Source: Limnohabitans sp. TEGF004
Lineage (GTDB): Bacteria; Pseudomonadota; Gammaproteobacteria; Burkholderiales; Burkholderiaceae_C
DNA length: 64,000 nt
NCBI RefSeq assembly: GCF_027924965.1
Contig: NZ_AP027056.1
Span: 1,302,001-1,366,000 of the forward strand
Reading direction: 5' to 3'
This document shows positions 7,372-20,200 of the stretch, piece after piece. Positions within the stretch are counted from its first letter, which is position 1. The number at the start of each line of letters is the position of its first letter. The position numbers and the translations under genes were made by a program. Under the pieces are notes generated by a model. The model was not told the DNA's origin. It saw only the letters and a program-made list of their open reading frames with translations, and ran no database searches.

Positions 7372-8700
7372 TCAAATTTCCTTGAACGCGTCTGCTTTGA
7401 GCTTCAAAACAGGTTTCAGCAGCGCCCACATGATGGATTGGGTGTCGACCTTGATATCGACCTCGCCCACCATGCCGGGTGTGATGGGGTACTGGCCTTG
7501 GTGACTGCCAAGCCATGATTTGTCTGTGCTGACGACCACGCGATAAAACTGTTCTTCGTTGCGGCCCAGGTCTGTGTCAGCGGCAATGCCAGTGACCGTG
7601 CCACTCAGGCCGCCATAGCGCAAATAGTCATAGGTTGAAATCTTGACCAGTGCGTCTTGTTTGAGATTGATGTAGCCACGGTCGCTCGGGCTGAGCTTGA
7701 CTTCAATGACCAATTGGTCTTTGACGGGCACCACTTCCATGATGGGTTCACCGGGCTTGATGACGTTGCCAGAGGTTTGAAAGCGCACGTTTTTGACCAC
7801 GCCGTCAATCGGGGCGCGAATGACCGAACGGTCTTCTTGGTCATGGGCTCGGTTGAGCTCCTCTGAGAGGCTGGCCATTTTTCGCTCCATGTCGGCGGCT
7901 TCGCTCGATGACTCGCGGTTGAAACGCGACTCTTCTTGCTGGCGCCTTGCCATGGATTCACTGATGCCCGCCTGCAAACCCGTGATGGATTGGCGCAAAG
8001 AGGCAATTTCACCGCTCAGGCGCTCGTAGTTGCTTTGGCGCTGGAAGTGCTCGAGTTGTGAGGTGAGTTTGTCTTTGACCAAGTCGGCAGAGATGGCCAC
8101 CTCTTGCCTAGAAATCTTGATGCTGGCCTCCAGTGCCGCCAGGCGTTCACGGGATTCGGCCAGCTTTTGGCGGTTCTGCGTGACGATGTTGTCAAACGCT
8201 TGCAGAGAGCTGCGGCGTTCGTCTTTTTTGTTGTGGTAACTGTTGGTTTCCACTTCGATCAGGTTCGGAAACTTGGCAGCCAAGTCCTCAGGCCAAACGG
8301 GATCTGTGCCCACGGCCTCTGCGTCTAAGCGGATCTTGGCCAGTTTGAGTGAGGCCATGCGGGCATTCATCTCACCGCTGTTGATGCTGCTGGATGCCAG
8401 GTCCAAATGCACCAAGGGGTCGCCTGCTTTGACTTCTTGGTTCTCGCGCACCACGATTTCTTTGATGATGCCGCCCTCTAAATGCTGAATTACTTTGACT
8501 TTGTCAAAGGGAATCACTTTGCCGGGTGCGGTCACGACGCGGTCAACCCTGCCGATGAGGGTCCACAAAAAGATGACCACAAAGAAAGCCAGCAACCGAC
8601 GCTGGGAAGCGCGCCAGCGCGGTTCACCCAGGTCATGCAAGACGCGGTCTAACGATAAATGTTGTGAATTTTTTGACATGTCAGGCGTTGCTTGCAACAT
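7372..8700 (-). CDS. HlyD-family periplasmic adaptor of the T1SS
   Basis: The 442-aa product has a single N-terminal membrane segment (about residues 33-50, RRLLAFFVVIFLWTLIG). A lipoyl/biotinyl half-motif follows (VTAPGKVIPFDKVKVIQHLEGG, here spanning residues about 55-76), then a long coiled coil (about 130-290), the second lipoyl half (VIRAPIDGVVKNV) and a beta-barrel domain. This is the usual HlyD/LapC order and length. ATG 8700 has AGG five bases upstream and overlaps the exporter gene by 20 bp. An alternative ATG at 8679 lies one base after the exporter stop. The protein bridges the inner membrane ABC exporter and the TolC-type channel. Confidence 0.92.
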   Translation of the reverse strand: MLQATPDMSKNSQHLSLDRVLHDLGEPRWRASQRRLLAFFVVIFLWTLIGRVDRVVTAPGKVIPFDKVKVIQHLEGGIIKEIVVRENQEVKAGDPLVHLDLASSSINSGEMNARMASLKLAKIRLDAEAVGTDPVWPEDLAAKFPNLIEVETNSYHNKKDERRSSLQAFDNIVTQNRQKLAESRERLAALEASIKISRQEVAISADLVKDKLTSQLEHFQRQSNYERLSGEIASLRQSITGLQAGISESMARRQQEESRFNRESSSEAADMERKMASLSEELNRAHDQEDRSVIRAPIDGVVKNVRFQTSGNVIKPGEPIMEVVPVKDQLVIEVKLSPSDRGYINLKQDALVKISTYDYLRYGGLSGTVTGIAADTDLGRNEEQFYRVVVSTDKSWLGSHQGQYPITPGMVGEVDIKVDTQSIMWALLKPVLKLKADAFKEI

Positions 8701-10651
8701 TCATACCTAACTTGGGAAGAATCTCGGTGGCGGGCCCTGCCGCCATCAACTTGCCTTTGTTCATCACCAAAATGCCATTGCAGTGACTGAGCAAGAAAGG
8801 ACTATGCGTGACCACGATGACGGTGCGCTCCTTGGCCAATTGCTTGAGGGTTTGCACAAAACGCAGCTCGGACTCACGGTCGAGCTCAGCCGTCGGCTCA
8901 TCGAGCAAGAGCACAGGTGGGTCATTCAGCAAGGCTTGCGCGATGGCAATGCGCTTGGTCTGACCGGCTGAGAAGCGTTGCGCCCCCTCCCCGACTTGGG
9001 TGGCGTAGCCATCGGGCAGGTCAATGATGAAGTGGTGCGCGCATGAACGCTCGGCGGCTCGGATGATTTGCTCATCGCTGGCATCGGGGTTGGCCAAGGC
9101 GATGTTGTCGCGAATAGAAGTCGACAGCAGCTGGTTGGTTTGCGAGAGGTAGCCCATGCGCTGGGCCAGCTCGGTTTGGGTGAACTGGTGCAGATCGGCT
9201 CCGTCAATCAAGACGCGGCCAGCACTTGGAGGGTACAAGCCCCGCAAGATTTTCAACAACGTGGTCTTGCCACTGCCGTTGGGCCCCACGATGGCGTGTA
9301 AGCCAGATGGGCCAATTTCACCCGAGATGGGTTCGAGCAATGCGTTTTCAGAACCGGGGAATTGAAAGGTCACGCTTTCCAAGCGCATCGCACCCACAGG
9401 GCGAGGCAAGGCAATCACACTTTCGCTGCGGTCTTGTGGCGCTGACAACAAGGTGTCGAGTCGCTTTTTGGCGGCGCGGAATTGGCCAAAGGTTCGCCAT
9501 TGGCCCACCAATTGAATCAAGGGCGAAACCATGCGCCCGCCCAACATGTTGGTGGCAATCAAAGAGCCCATGGTGATGAGCTGGTTCAAGATGGCCAAGG
9601 CGCCAATGCTGGTGGTGAGCACCGAGTTGCCGGTGGTCATGGCGTGCGCGAGTTCACGGAAATGGTCCGCCTCGCGGCTGCGCGCCAAAGATTCGTTCAG
9701 CCACTTGGCATAGTGGTCTTCCCAGCGACGGTGGACCGATTCGTTGGCCCCCAACGCTTTGAGGCTCAAACGCACAGAAGCGAGTTCGTTGAGAACCATG
9801 TCACGGCTCACCAACTGCTCGCGCTCCGTCTCACTCGCGCCACGGGTGACACGTCCCGAATGCCATGCCAAGGCCACGAATGCGGCAATGGTGAGCAAGG
9901 CCACAGGGAGCAAAGGCAGCGCCACAAAGGCAATCACCAGCAATGACAGCAGCACAAAGGGCAAGTCAATCACCAGCATGGCTGTCGCGCCCGAGCAGGT
10001 GGCACGCACGATTTCAATGTCGCGGTAAACCGCTTGCCAAAACCCTGGCGAGCGCGCTTCCAGTGCCAAGGTGGGCAAGTTGAGCATGCGCTGCAGGGTC
10101 TCACGCGCGAGTTCGACCTCCACACGCGCGCCAATGCGTTGCAGCAGCAACGAACGGCCCGCACGAAACACATGGTCCATCACGATGGCAATGGCCATGC
10201 CAATCACCAGCGCCGCCAGCGTGGAATAGCCTTCGTGGCCCACCACTTGGTCATACACCTGCATGCTGAAGACAGCTGCAAACAGCCCCAAGATGTTGGT
10301 GGCAAATGACAGCGCCAGTGCTTGGCGGTAGGCATTGCGATAGGGCCAAAGCAATTCACGCAACCAGTCTTGCTGGGCCTGAACATCGGGCAGGCTCTGC
10401 AGGTTGTGCGCGGCCCCTTTGTCTGAGTCGGCCACGAAATGCCAACCCCACTTGAGCCCTTTGCGGGTTTCATCGCCCGCGAGCTTCAAAGCCTCGCCCA
10501 CCTCTTGCTTTTTAGTTCGAAGGTATTCCTTGTCGAGATGCGACCATGCACGTGTCGAACCCGAGCCCGAGAGTTGGCTCAACCACTCAAGGCCAAGCCA
10601 TGCGCGTTTGCTGCCCTTCTCATCGGAGCTTCCAAGGAATTCCTTTTTCAT
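8681..10651 (-). CDS. Type I secretion ABC exporter (membrane plus ATPase domains)
   Basis: The 656-aa product has a basic, soluble N-terminal extension of about 100 residues. Six transmembrane segments follow (about 105-400), then a nucleotide-binding domain. In that domain I see Walker A GPNGSGKTT (near residue 455), Q-loop YLSQTNQ, signature FSAGQTKR (near 559; the usual LSGGQ is changed), Walker B VLLLDEPTAELD (near 579) and H-loop VVTHSP. The N-terminal extension lacks the catalytic pattern of a C39 peptidase and is not obviously a C39-like domain, so substrate processing is not expected. The gene starts 3 nt after the adhesin stop with no clear ribosome site, which points to translational coupling to the 10.6-k-residue frame. 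Its substrate is almost certainly that adhesin. Confidence 0.92.
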   Translation of the reverse strand: MKKEFLGSSDEKGSKRAWLGLEWLSQLSGSGSTRAWSHLDKEYLRTKKQEVGEALKLAGDETRKGLKWGWHFVADSDKGAAHNLQSLPDVQAQQDWLRELLWPYRNAYRQALALSFATNILGLFAAVFSMQVYDQVVGHEGYSTLAALVIGMAIAIVMDHVFRAGRSLLLQRIGARVEVELARETLQRMLNLPTLALEARSPGFWQAVYRDIEIVRATCSGATAMLVIDLPFVLLSLLVIAFVALPLLPVALLTIAAFVALAWHSGRVTRGASETEREQLVSRDMVLNELASVRLSLKALGANESVHRRWEDHYAKWLNESLARSREADHFRELAHAMTTGNSVLTTSIGALAILNQLITMGSLIATNMLGGRMVSPLIQLVGQWRTFGQFRAAKKRLDTLLSAPQDRSESVIALPRPVGAMRLESVTFQFPGSENALLEPISGEIGPSGLHAIVGPNGSGKTTLLKILRGLYPPSAGRVLIDGADLHQFTQTELAQRMGYLSQTNQLLSTSIRDNIALANPDASDEQIIRAAERSCAHHFIIDLPDGYATQVGEGAQRFSAGQTKRIAIAQALLNDPPVLLLDEPTAELDRESELRFVQTLKQLAKERTVIVVTHSPFLLSHCNGILVMNKGKLMAAGPATEILPKLGMNVASNA

Positions 10652-10654
10652 AAA

Positions 10655-11200
10655 TTAGCTGATATGTCTGGAAGCCGCATCGATGCCATCGGAGATGGCG
10701 ACGTAGAGGTTGTCACTGCCGTGCTGGTACACCGAGAAGCTGTGACCGGTAAATCCGCTCACATTCACTTGTGCCACTGCTGTCGAAGTCCAACCGCCCA
10801 CAAGATTCAAGGTGTCACCTGCTGAGCCGTCGACGACCAGAACATGTCCTTTCTGATAGGTAGAGTTGTCAATTGCCGTATTGGTCCCCCCTGTGATCGA
10901 CAGCACATCCATATGGTTTAGCGTGATGTTCTGATTTCCTGCTCCGAGCTTGAAGATTTCGACGTTTTCGACCAAGTCGTTGCGTAGGCTTGTGAAATCC
11001 ATCGTTCCTGTGGCGGTGAATTCCAAGGTATCAATTCCCGTGCCGCCATCGATCTTGAAGAAATCGATCATGGACCCACGGTCGTTGTCGGCATAAGAGA
11101 CTTTGAGCAAATCGTCACCCGCGCCACCCAGCAACACATCGGCACCGCCGTTGCCCACCAAGGTGTCGTCGCCAGCGTTACCAATCAGGCGGTCCGCGCC
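10655..11200 (-). other. C-terminal RTX repeats and type I secretion region of the adhesin
   Basis: The last 180 or so residues contain two to three RTX repeats (GNAGDDTLVGNGGADVLLGG), a beta-rich unit and an end segment SVYQHGSDNLYVAISDGIDA. Uncleaved C-terminal signals of this kind are recognised by the ABC exporter/HlyD complex; the exact signal boundary cannot be read from sequence. Confidence 0.6.
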
Positions 11201-14200
11201 TTTGGCGTTGCTTGGGATCTTGATGGCATCGGCCAACAAGGTTTCGCCCAACGTGCCTTCGACGTGTTTGACCGCGATGTTGCTGTCGCCGGTGAGGAAG
11301 GAGTCACCGTAGAAGATCTGCATGTTGGTGCTGGCATTGGTCAAGCTGACGTCGTCGTAGCCGTCACCGTCCACGTCGCCCAAGGCCGTCCAATAGCCAT
11401 TGCCCGTGCGCAGCAGCTGAATGCCGTAGTCCTGCATTTCCAACAAGCTGATGTCTTGCCAGCCCGCTTGACGGCCAAACATCAGGTAAGACGAGCCCAG
11501 CGAGGTCGTGCCTGCGTTGCCCGATTCGTTGTCGCCAGGGGCTTGGAAGATGAAGTCGTCCAAGCCGTCACCGTTCATGTCGCCCACGCCAGTCCAGCTG
11601 TACTGGCCTGCAGAGTCAAAGTCAACGGCACCCGTGATGCGGAAGCCCTGCTTGTTGGCGGCCAAATCAGCCAGCTTCAAGTCACCGTTGTTCCAGTGCC
11701 CTGATTGACCAAAGACCACGTACAGACCGCCGTTGTTCTTGGCGTTGAAGTCGTTGGGGTCATTCGAGTTGCCATTGGCTGAGAGCAACAGATCATCAAA
11801 GCCGTCACCGTTGATATCCCCCAGTGACGAATATGTGCCATTGAGCACGATGCCCGTCTCAGAAACCACCTTGGTCATGCGTGGTGCGGTGCTGCTGCCT
11901 GTGCCGCTGGCCCAGCTGGCTGGTGTCACCCAGTTGGCTGCGTTGGCGCCACCGTACACGACGTAATTGGTCGCGTCCGAGAGCGACACCATCATGTCGT
12001 TAAACCCATCGCCGTCAATGTCGCCCACATTGGCATAACGGCTCACATCACCCAAATCGACCGCGGCTCCCAAACCAGAGGCTGAGGCATTGAAGCCCGA
12101 GCCCACATTGGCGTGGCCAAAGTAGATTTGTGCATTGGCGCCAGCCATGAAGTCGTCAAAGCCGTCGGCGTTCAAGTCGCCCATGGACACGGGGGCCCAG
12201 CCAGAACCCAGCGACGCGTAGCTACTACCGCCGGTGTACACCACATCTGCGCTGGTGGCGCTGGTGCTGTAGGTGTAGGTGGTTTGTACGTTTGGTACGT
12301 CGGTGGCGTACTGCGGGTCGTAAGACCGAGCGTCCTCGTACAAGGCATACCCACTTGACGTGGTCGGCAAGGCATTGGCTTGACCAATGCTGCCTGTGCC
12401 GTTGGTGCTCAGCGTGGTTTGCGTCACGCTACCGGACAGGCGATCGGTGAACACCGCATTGCCGCCATCAAACACATACAGGCGTCCTTCGCTGGAGGTC
12501 GTCCATGAGTCAGGGCTTGACCAGCCATCTGAGCCATAGGTATCCCCAATGTTGTAGGTGTACGAATTCGCACCGCGTGCTGTGACCATGAGGTCAGATT
12601 GGCCGTCTCCGTCAAAGTCACCCAAAGTGCCCAAACCACCGCCAAAACCTTCGTGTGCTGAGGCGTTTGACGTGAGCTTGATGTAACCAGCCGTGCTGCC
12701 ACTTGGCGCTTCGTTTGGCGTAATTTGCAAACTACCCAGACCACCTGCAGAGCCAAAGACCACATACACGTCACCCGAGGTGTAGGTGTAAGAACTCAAC
12801 GATGTACCGCCGGTCCATACGTAGTTCGGAGAGCCGTAGTAACGACGATCGCGATACACATAGGCAGCCGAGGTGGTGTTCACATCGGCGTCTCGCATCG
12901 CAAAGTCCATGAAGCCGTCTTGGTTGACGTCGCCCACCGCCACCAAGTGGCTGTTGCTTTGGGCGTCTACTGACATGCCCAACTCAATGGTGTCCACACG
13001 GAATTGAGGCGTGAGGTCTTTGACATCAGCGACAGCTGGTGTGGCGTCGTGATTCGCCGCAGTGGTGTCGCCCGAGCTGACGATCTTCAAGATCACGCCA
13101 TCTTGGGTGAATTGTTTGGTCGTCACGTCGTTGCCGATGTCGTAGCTGCTACTGACGCTCCAGCCCGCGTAGTCGCTCAGGCCAATGGTGTCCGTGACAT
13201 CGGCATTGATGAGCAACTGGTTGGTGGTTCCCGACATGGCGCGCACAGCGGCCACATCGAAGGTCAGGTTGTTGGTGGCCACACGGGTGAGGTCCAAGAC
13301 TTCAATGCCTTGGATGACGGGATGGCTGCCACGCACCAGATCGACCGCGGCGTCGCTGATGAACAAGGTGTCTAGGCCCTCACCACCGTCGACCAAGCCG
13401 TCCAGTGCGTCGTAGACCAAGGTGTCGTTACCTGCCTGTGCATACAAGGCATCCGCCCCCGCACCGCCATCCAGCGAGTCATTGTCGGCTCCGCTCTCCA
13501 GCACGTCGGCGCCGTCGCCACCCAGCAAGGTGTCTTCGCCGCTTTGGCCATAGAGGTGGTCGTCGCCCGCTGCGCCGCTGAGGCTGTCGCTACCTGCATT
13601 GCCATCGAGCCAATCGGCGTTGGCGCTGCCCGTCAGGCTGTCGGCGCCCACCGTGGCAATCACACGTTCAATGGTGGTCAAGCTGTCGGTGCCGTCGCCA
13701 GAGGCCGTATTGGTCGTCAAGTTGACCGTGACGGGGCCTGTCGAGGCGCTGTAGTCGACGGTGTCCAAACCGTCGCCGCCCACCAAGCTGTCGTTGCCTG
13801 CGCCGCCCACCAAGGTGTCGTCGCCTGCACCTGCAGTGAGAGAGTCATTGCCGTCCAAGCCCCAAATGAGGTCGGTGTTGGCTGTGCCAGTCACGGTGTC
13901 GGCGTTGGCTGTGCCGATCAAGCGCAAGGAGGCCTCAGCAGACACCTTCAAGGTGGCGCTCGCTGCGGGCGAAGTCGATGTCCCCGTCCAGTTGTGATAG
14001 ACCAAACCACCTTCCACGGTGTTGGCACCCATGGTCCAAGTACCCACCAGTTCGATGACGTCTTGGTCATCGGCATAGACCGTCAAAGCATCGCTGGTGG
14101 TCGAGATGGCTGCTGCGGCCACAACGCTCAAGGTGAGCTTGCCGCCTTGCGTGCCGCGCATCTCGATCACTTCAATGTTTTTGATCTGCGTGCCGCTCAC

Positions 14201-17200
14201 GCCTGCAGCAGTAAGGTCAAGCGCGGCATCGCGCACCACCAAAGTGTCGGTGCCGACTTGGCCGTCCACGGTGGCATCGGCTGCGTCGTAAATCAGGGTG
14301 TCGTTGCCGCCGCCCGCCAAGATGGTGTCAATGCCTGCGCCGCCATCAATCCAGTTGGCATTGGTATCGGTGACGATGCTGCTGTCGTTGATGGTGATGC
14401 TGTCGGCATAGCTACTGCCCAGCACGTTTTCGAAGCTGTACAGCGCATCGTTGTTGCTGGTGTCAGTGAACACCGCTGAGCCAAGGCTGTCCGCATTGAG
14501 TGTGATCGTCACGCCTGCACTGGCATCTGAGAAATCGGCCGTGTCCGTGCCCAAACCACCCACCAAGGTGTCATTGCCCAGACCACCCAGCAGCCAGTCG
14601 TTGCCCAAACCACCTTCCAGGCGGTTGGCCACGCTGGAGCCGATGAGCACGTCGTCGCCCGAGCCCGTTTTGGCCCATTCGATTTTGCTGAGCGTGCCAT
14701 CCAGGTCTTGCAAGGTGTCCACGTCCACGCCCGAACCCACGGTGCTGGTGGCAGTGCTGACCACGGTGCGTGCATCCACACCGTTGTAGCGCACGCTGCC
14801 CAAGTTGACGCGCACCGCATCGATGCGGTCGGCGTAGTCAACCATCGATTTGTCCAAATCGGCTGCACTGCTGGTGGTCTGATCTGTGCCAACCAGTGTT
14901 TCAGCCGTGGCGGCCACACCGCGAACCACGTCGGTGCTGACATCTTCTTTCACCATCACCACCAAGCTGTAGGTGGTGCCTGTCAGGGTGTACGAAGATG
15001 TGAGCTTTCGGTAGCCACTGTAGCTGGCCGCGTCCTGAGTCCAGAGCGAACGGTCCGCAAAGAACACGCTGTCACCGGCGACACCCTCGATCGTCAGCGT
15101 GTGCGTGAGGCTGACGTCGGTGGTCATGTTGTAGACGCTGGCTTGGTTCAGAACCAAGCTGCTGCCCACGTTGGCGGTATTGGCCACGATGTCGTGCGCC
15201 CCGCTGAGGTCCACCACCTCGATGTCTTTGAGGGTGACGCTGAACAAGGTGGTGTTGGTCAGGTCGGTATTGACATAGCGCGTGACCAAGGTGTCAGTGC
15301 CTGCGCCGCCGAGCACCGAGGTGTCGGCTCTGTCAAGAACGAACATATCGTTGCCCGTGCCGCCTTCCAGCGTGTCGGCGCCTTCGGCGCCCCACAAGGT
15401 GTCGTTGCCTTCGTTGCCCTTGAGCCAGTTGACCCCGGCTGAACCCAGCAAGATGTCATTGGACAAACCGCCATACGCGTTTTCGATGCCATAAATGGCG
15501 TCGGTACCACCCAAGCCATCCTTGGCTGTGTTGACGGCCAGGTTGGCGCCCGCAATGCTGTGCGCTTCATCGTCCAAGTTGACTTGCACGGAATAGGTGG
15601 AGGCGCTGTAGTCGAGGGTGTCGACGCCGCCAAGCACACGGCCGTAGTAATAGCCGGCGTAGCTATCGACCGACACGCTGGCGTAGTCACCACCGTAAAT
15701 CGTGTCATTGCCCAGGCCGCCCACAAAGGTGTCGCTGCCATGTTCGTGCAAATTACTGCCCAACACGTCATTGCCATCACCACCGTAGAGCAAATCGTCA
15801 CCCAAACCACCCATGATGGTGTCGGTGCCATCACCGCCTTGCAGGGTGTCGTTACCTGCCTCATAGTAGTAGGTGTCGTAGGTGTAATCGTTGATGTAAT
15901 CGGAGGTGATGTAAGCCCCCATGCGGTCATCACCGGTTCCACCAATGATCAAGTCATTGCCGTCATTGCCATACAAGGTGTCGTTGCCAGCACCACCATC
16001 GATGGTGTCTGTTCCCGAACCAGTCCACTCCAAAGAGTTGCGGTAGTCATAGTTGTACCTATCGCCACCCCCATGAATCACGTCAGAACCATCGCCGCCG
16101 AGCAAGGTGTCATTGCCACGACCACCCCAGATGACATCGTTGTCAGCGCCACCATCGATGTAGTTGGTGCCACTGTCGACGATGTCGAATGAAGAGTATT
16201 GGCCATACAAAGCGTCAGCGCCTGCGCCACCCCAAATGGCGTTGTTGCCCGAGCGACCTGTCACGCTGTCGGCGCCTTCGCCACCAAAGATGGAATCGTT
16301 GCCCTCACCACCGTCGATGATGTCGTTGCCGGCCTGGCCGTCAATCGTGTCGTTACCAGCGCCTGCGTACAGGCCATGCGCATCGCTGCTGTCGTAAATC
16401 GTGTCAGCACCAGAGCCCGTGCTGAACGTTTCGAATTCGCGGATGACATCGGTCACCCCGTTCATCACACTGGTGCCTGCCACCAAATCCAGGGTCATGT
16501 TGGTTGTGACGGAGCCGTAGCTCAAGCTGTCACTGCCTGCACCACCCATCAAGGTCAGTGCGCCGTTGCCTGTGCCGGTATTCCGGTTGGTAATGACATC
16601 GTTGCCATCGCCTAAATCGACCCAGCTAGCGTCTGCGCCTGAGATGTAGACACGGTCTGCACCGCTGCCCGTTTTGAGCCATTCGATGCCAGACAAGGTG
16701 TCTGTCTGTGTGCCACTGTCTGAGCGCTGCGCTGTCGCCGCTGCCACATAAGAGCTGCCCGTCCACAAATTGTTGTCTGCCGAGAGGTTGACAAACACAC
16801 TGCCTGTCAAGTTGGAGTAGTCCAACAAAGAGCTGGTGCCTGCACCACCTGTCAATGCTTGTCCAGAGTTACCCGAGCCCCGCACCACGTCTTGGCTGAT
16901 GCCTTGCTGCACCTGAACCACCGCGCCTGTTGAGGCGTGGGTGTAAACGTCGTAAGTCAGGGTGTTGAGTGTGGTGCTGGTTTTAGCCCACGTTTCGCCA
17001 CTGGCGAACATCACCACATCGCCCACTTGGCCATCCACGCGTAACGTCTTGTTAGCGTTGGTCATGGCGACCACCGTCTCTGCATCCAGCTTGATGGTGT
17101 TACTGACACCGCTGCCACGGATTTGAAGGTCGATCACCTCAATGCCTGTGATGCCAGTTTCGGCGGTGAAGTCGAGGTAACGGTCTGCCACTGCCAACAC

Positions 17201-20200
17201 GTCTGTGCTGACGTCTTTCGTCGTGATGAGGTCTGTCACATTGCCTGTTGTGGTGCTGGTGAAGACCACTGTGCGGCCCACAGCTGCCGCGGATGTGAAG
17301 CCTGTCAGGCTGTCTGTGGTGGCGCCGCCGGTCACAGTTGCGCCGGTACCGCCGTTGGCCAACGATGCAAACACGCCAGCCACTTGTTCTGCCGTCACAG
17401 CGGCAGATGCAGTGAATGTCAAGCCGCCCAAGGTGATGGACTGACCGCTCACCATGTCGGCAAATGTCACGGTAGTGCTGTCAGCCGTCGACGGTGTGCC
17501 TGTAGCGCCGTCGCGCGTGATGGCGATCAGACCGCTGTTGCTGTCAACGGTACGCACATCAACGTCCACCGAGCCGCCCAAGGCCAGATCGGTCACGTCA
17601 GTTGTGGCGGTGCTGCTGGTGAAGACCACCACGCCATTGCCAGCCGCGGTGGCTGTGAAAGCCGTGAGCGCACCCGTCAAGGTACCCGTGCCCGTGACAG
17701 CAGTGCCTGTCGCAAATGCAGTGGCCACGTCTGCAGCCTTCGCACCCGTGCTGGATGCAGTAAAGGTTAGCCCGCCTAGCAGCAACGTTTGATTGGCCGC
17801 GATGTCGGTGAAAGTCACCGTCGCCGTTTCTGTGCGCGTGCCTGTGGCACCCTGCGAGATGACCACACGATGCGCATGGCCCACTTTGTCATCTGCGCCA
17901 CCGTCAATCACGCTGGCTGCGGTGTCAAAGTAAATCAAGTCACTGCCTGAGCCGGCATACAGCTTGTCGGCACCGCCCACGCCCATGAGCGTGTCGTTGC
18001 CTGCGCCGCCGTAAACGTTGTCATTGCCGGTGCCTGCGTTGAGCAAGTTGTTGGCACTGTTGCCGATCAGCAAGTCACTGCCTGAGCCTGTGATGATGTT
18101 TTCGATGTTCAACAAGGTGTCTAGAACACCCGCAGACCCCTCATTGACTTTGCCAGTGATCAAGTTAGCCGTGACGGGTGCCGCGTTGGCGTAATCCACC
18201 GTGTCTGAACCAGCGCCACCATCGATGGTTTGGTTGATCGTCACATGACCTCGGAACACCTCGTCCACCGCTGACCCTGTGATGGTGGCGAGTGTGGTGT
18301 CGGCATTGGCCCAAGCCGAGGCATAGATCACTTTGACCTTGGGGTCCACATAGACCACCATGCTGGCGTCTGTGTAATGCACGTACTTGATGTAAGTGCC
18401 AGAGGCCAAGGTCTCTGCGCTGAGTTTCCAATTGCCATCGGCCAGATCTAGGGTGTCACCCCAGTCACCTTCGATGCGCAAGACCTTGGTGTCGGTCATG
18501 GCTGTGATTTGCGCCATGTTCAAGCGCAAGGCATGGCCAAAGCCGCTGGCGTTGTCACCCAACTCAATAACTTCCACACTCGTGATGCTGGGTTTGACGG
18601 CCACGGTCAAGTCTGTGTATGCCAACTCCGCCGTCAGGGTGTCGGTACCCGTACCGCCTGTGACCGCGGCGGTTCGTGCGCCCAAGGTCAAAGCATCGTC
18701 ACCGTTGGTGCCGCTCACAGTGCCACTCAAATAGGTGGTGGGTGCCGTCAGGGGCGTGACACTGGTCACGCCTGCGGGAGGCACAGACGCGGTACCCGCT
18801 GCAGCTGTACCGGCAACCAACGCTGTGCCATCCAAGGCCTTGAGCAACAAATCTGTGTTGGCTGGGTTGGTTGTTTTGTCAATGAAGCTCAGGTTGTTCG
18901 AGAACTGCACCGTGACGGTCGAACCGCCATAGGTGGCTGTGTAAATCTTGGCGCCGCCGCCGTTGATTTGGGCTTCGCCCGCGTAGGTCCAAAAGCCCCA
19001 ATCGCTGAGCACCAGCTTGTCGCCCATGTCGCCATCAATGCGCAACACCTTGTTGGTGTCGGCCAAGGCGGCCACGGCTTCGCGGTTGAGCACCACGGTG
19101 CTTGCGTTGCGCCCACGCAGATCGATCAGCTCTAGGTTGCTGATGCCCGTAGTACCGCCGCTGAGTGTGAAGTCGAAGCTGCTGCCACCCATTTGCAAGG
19201 TGTCAAAACCCGCGCCACCATCCACTGAGGCGTCGGCTGTTTTGGCACGCAAGCTGACGTTGGAGACGCTTTGGTTGTTGTTGCTGTCGCTGTAGGCCAC
19301 GTCCCAGACGAGGGTGTCATCGCCCTCACCTGCCAGCAAGGTGTCTTGCTCGATGCCGCCCACCAAGGTATCGTTACCCACGCCGCCCACGAGTGAATCG
19401 ACCCCGAGGCCACCCACCAAGCTGTCGTTGCCTGAGCCGCCGTTCAAGGTGTCTGCACCGTCACCGCCGTTGAGGGTGTCGTGGCCGGCATAGCCCCAAA
19501 GTGCCTCGGCGGTGGTGCCGCTGCCCGTGAGCGTGTTGTCCGCTTGGGTGCCTTTGAGCAGTTGTGCGCCTGCGACTTGTGTGCCAATCGTGGTGGCCAC
19601 TTTCACAGTCACGCTGTCGCCGTTGTAGGTGGCGGTGTAGGTTTTGTAACCTGCATGGGTGACGGTGTCTGCGCTGCCCAGGTCGGCATCGATCAGCACC
19701 GCATCTTCGATACCGCCTTCCACTGTCAGCGTACGTGCAGTCCCCGCCATGCGGTGAACCGCGGCTTTGTCCAAGGTGATGCTTTGAGGCGACTCGGTGT
19801 TGAAGCGAATGACTTCAATGCCAGACACTGCTGGCATTTGCCAAGTTTGCGTGAAGTCGACATCTGCATCTTGGATGAGCAAGGTGTCCGTGCCATTACC
19901 GCCTTTGATCGACACATCGGCTTTGTCAAAGACCAAGCTGTCGCCGCCACTGCCCGACACCAAAATGTCGGAACCAAGGCCACCATCAAGGGTCATGACA
20001 CCGCCTGTAGCGGCATTGTTGATGCCGGACAGAACTGAGCTGGAGCTCAAGTTGGTGGCAAATTTGCCATCGGCCGTGAAAGCAATACCACCCACCGTGA
20101 TCTTGGCCGCAGCCGTGGTCGTGCCCTGAGACACGATGACCAAAGTCGGGTTGGCAGCCAAGTCGGTGAGTTGTGCGACGTCCGCGATGAAGCGCACGCC

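Noticed and set aside
15950..16360. Short, evenly spaced repeats that could suggest a CRISPR array
   Set aside because: The repeats are 27-nt degenerate codings of GGxGxD nonapeptides inside an open frame, without unique spacers of constant size.
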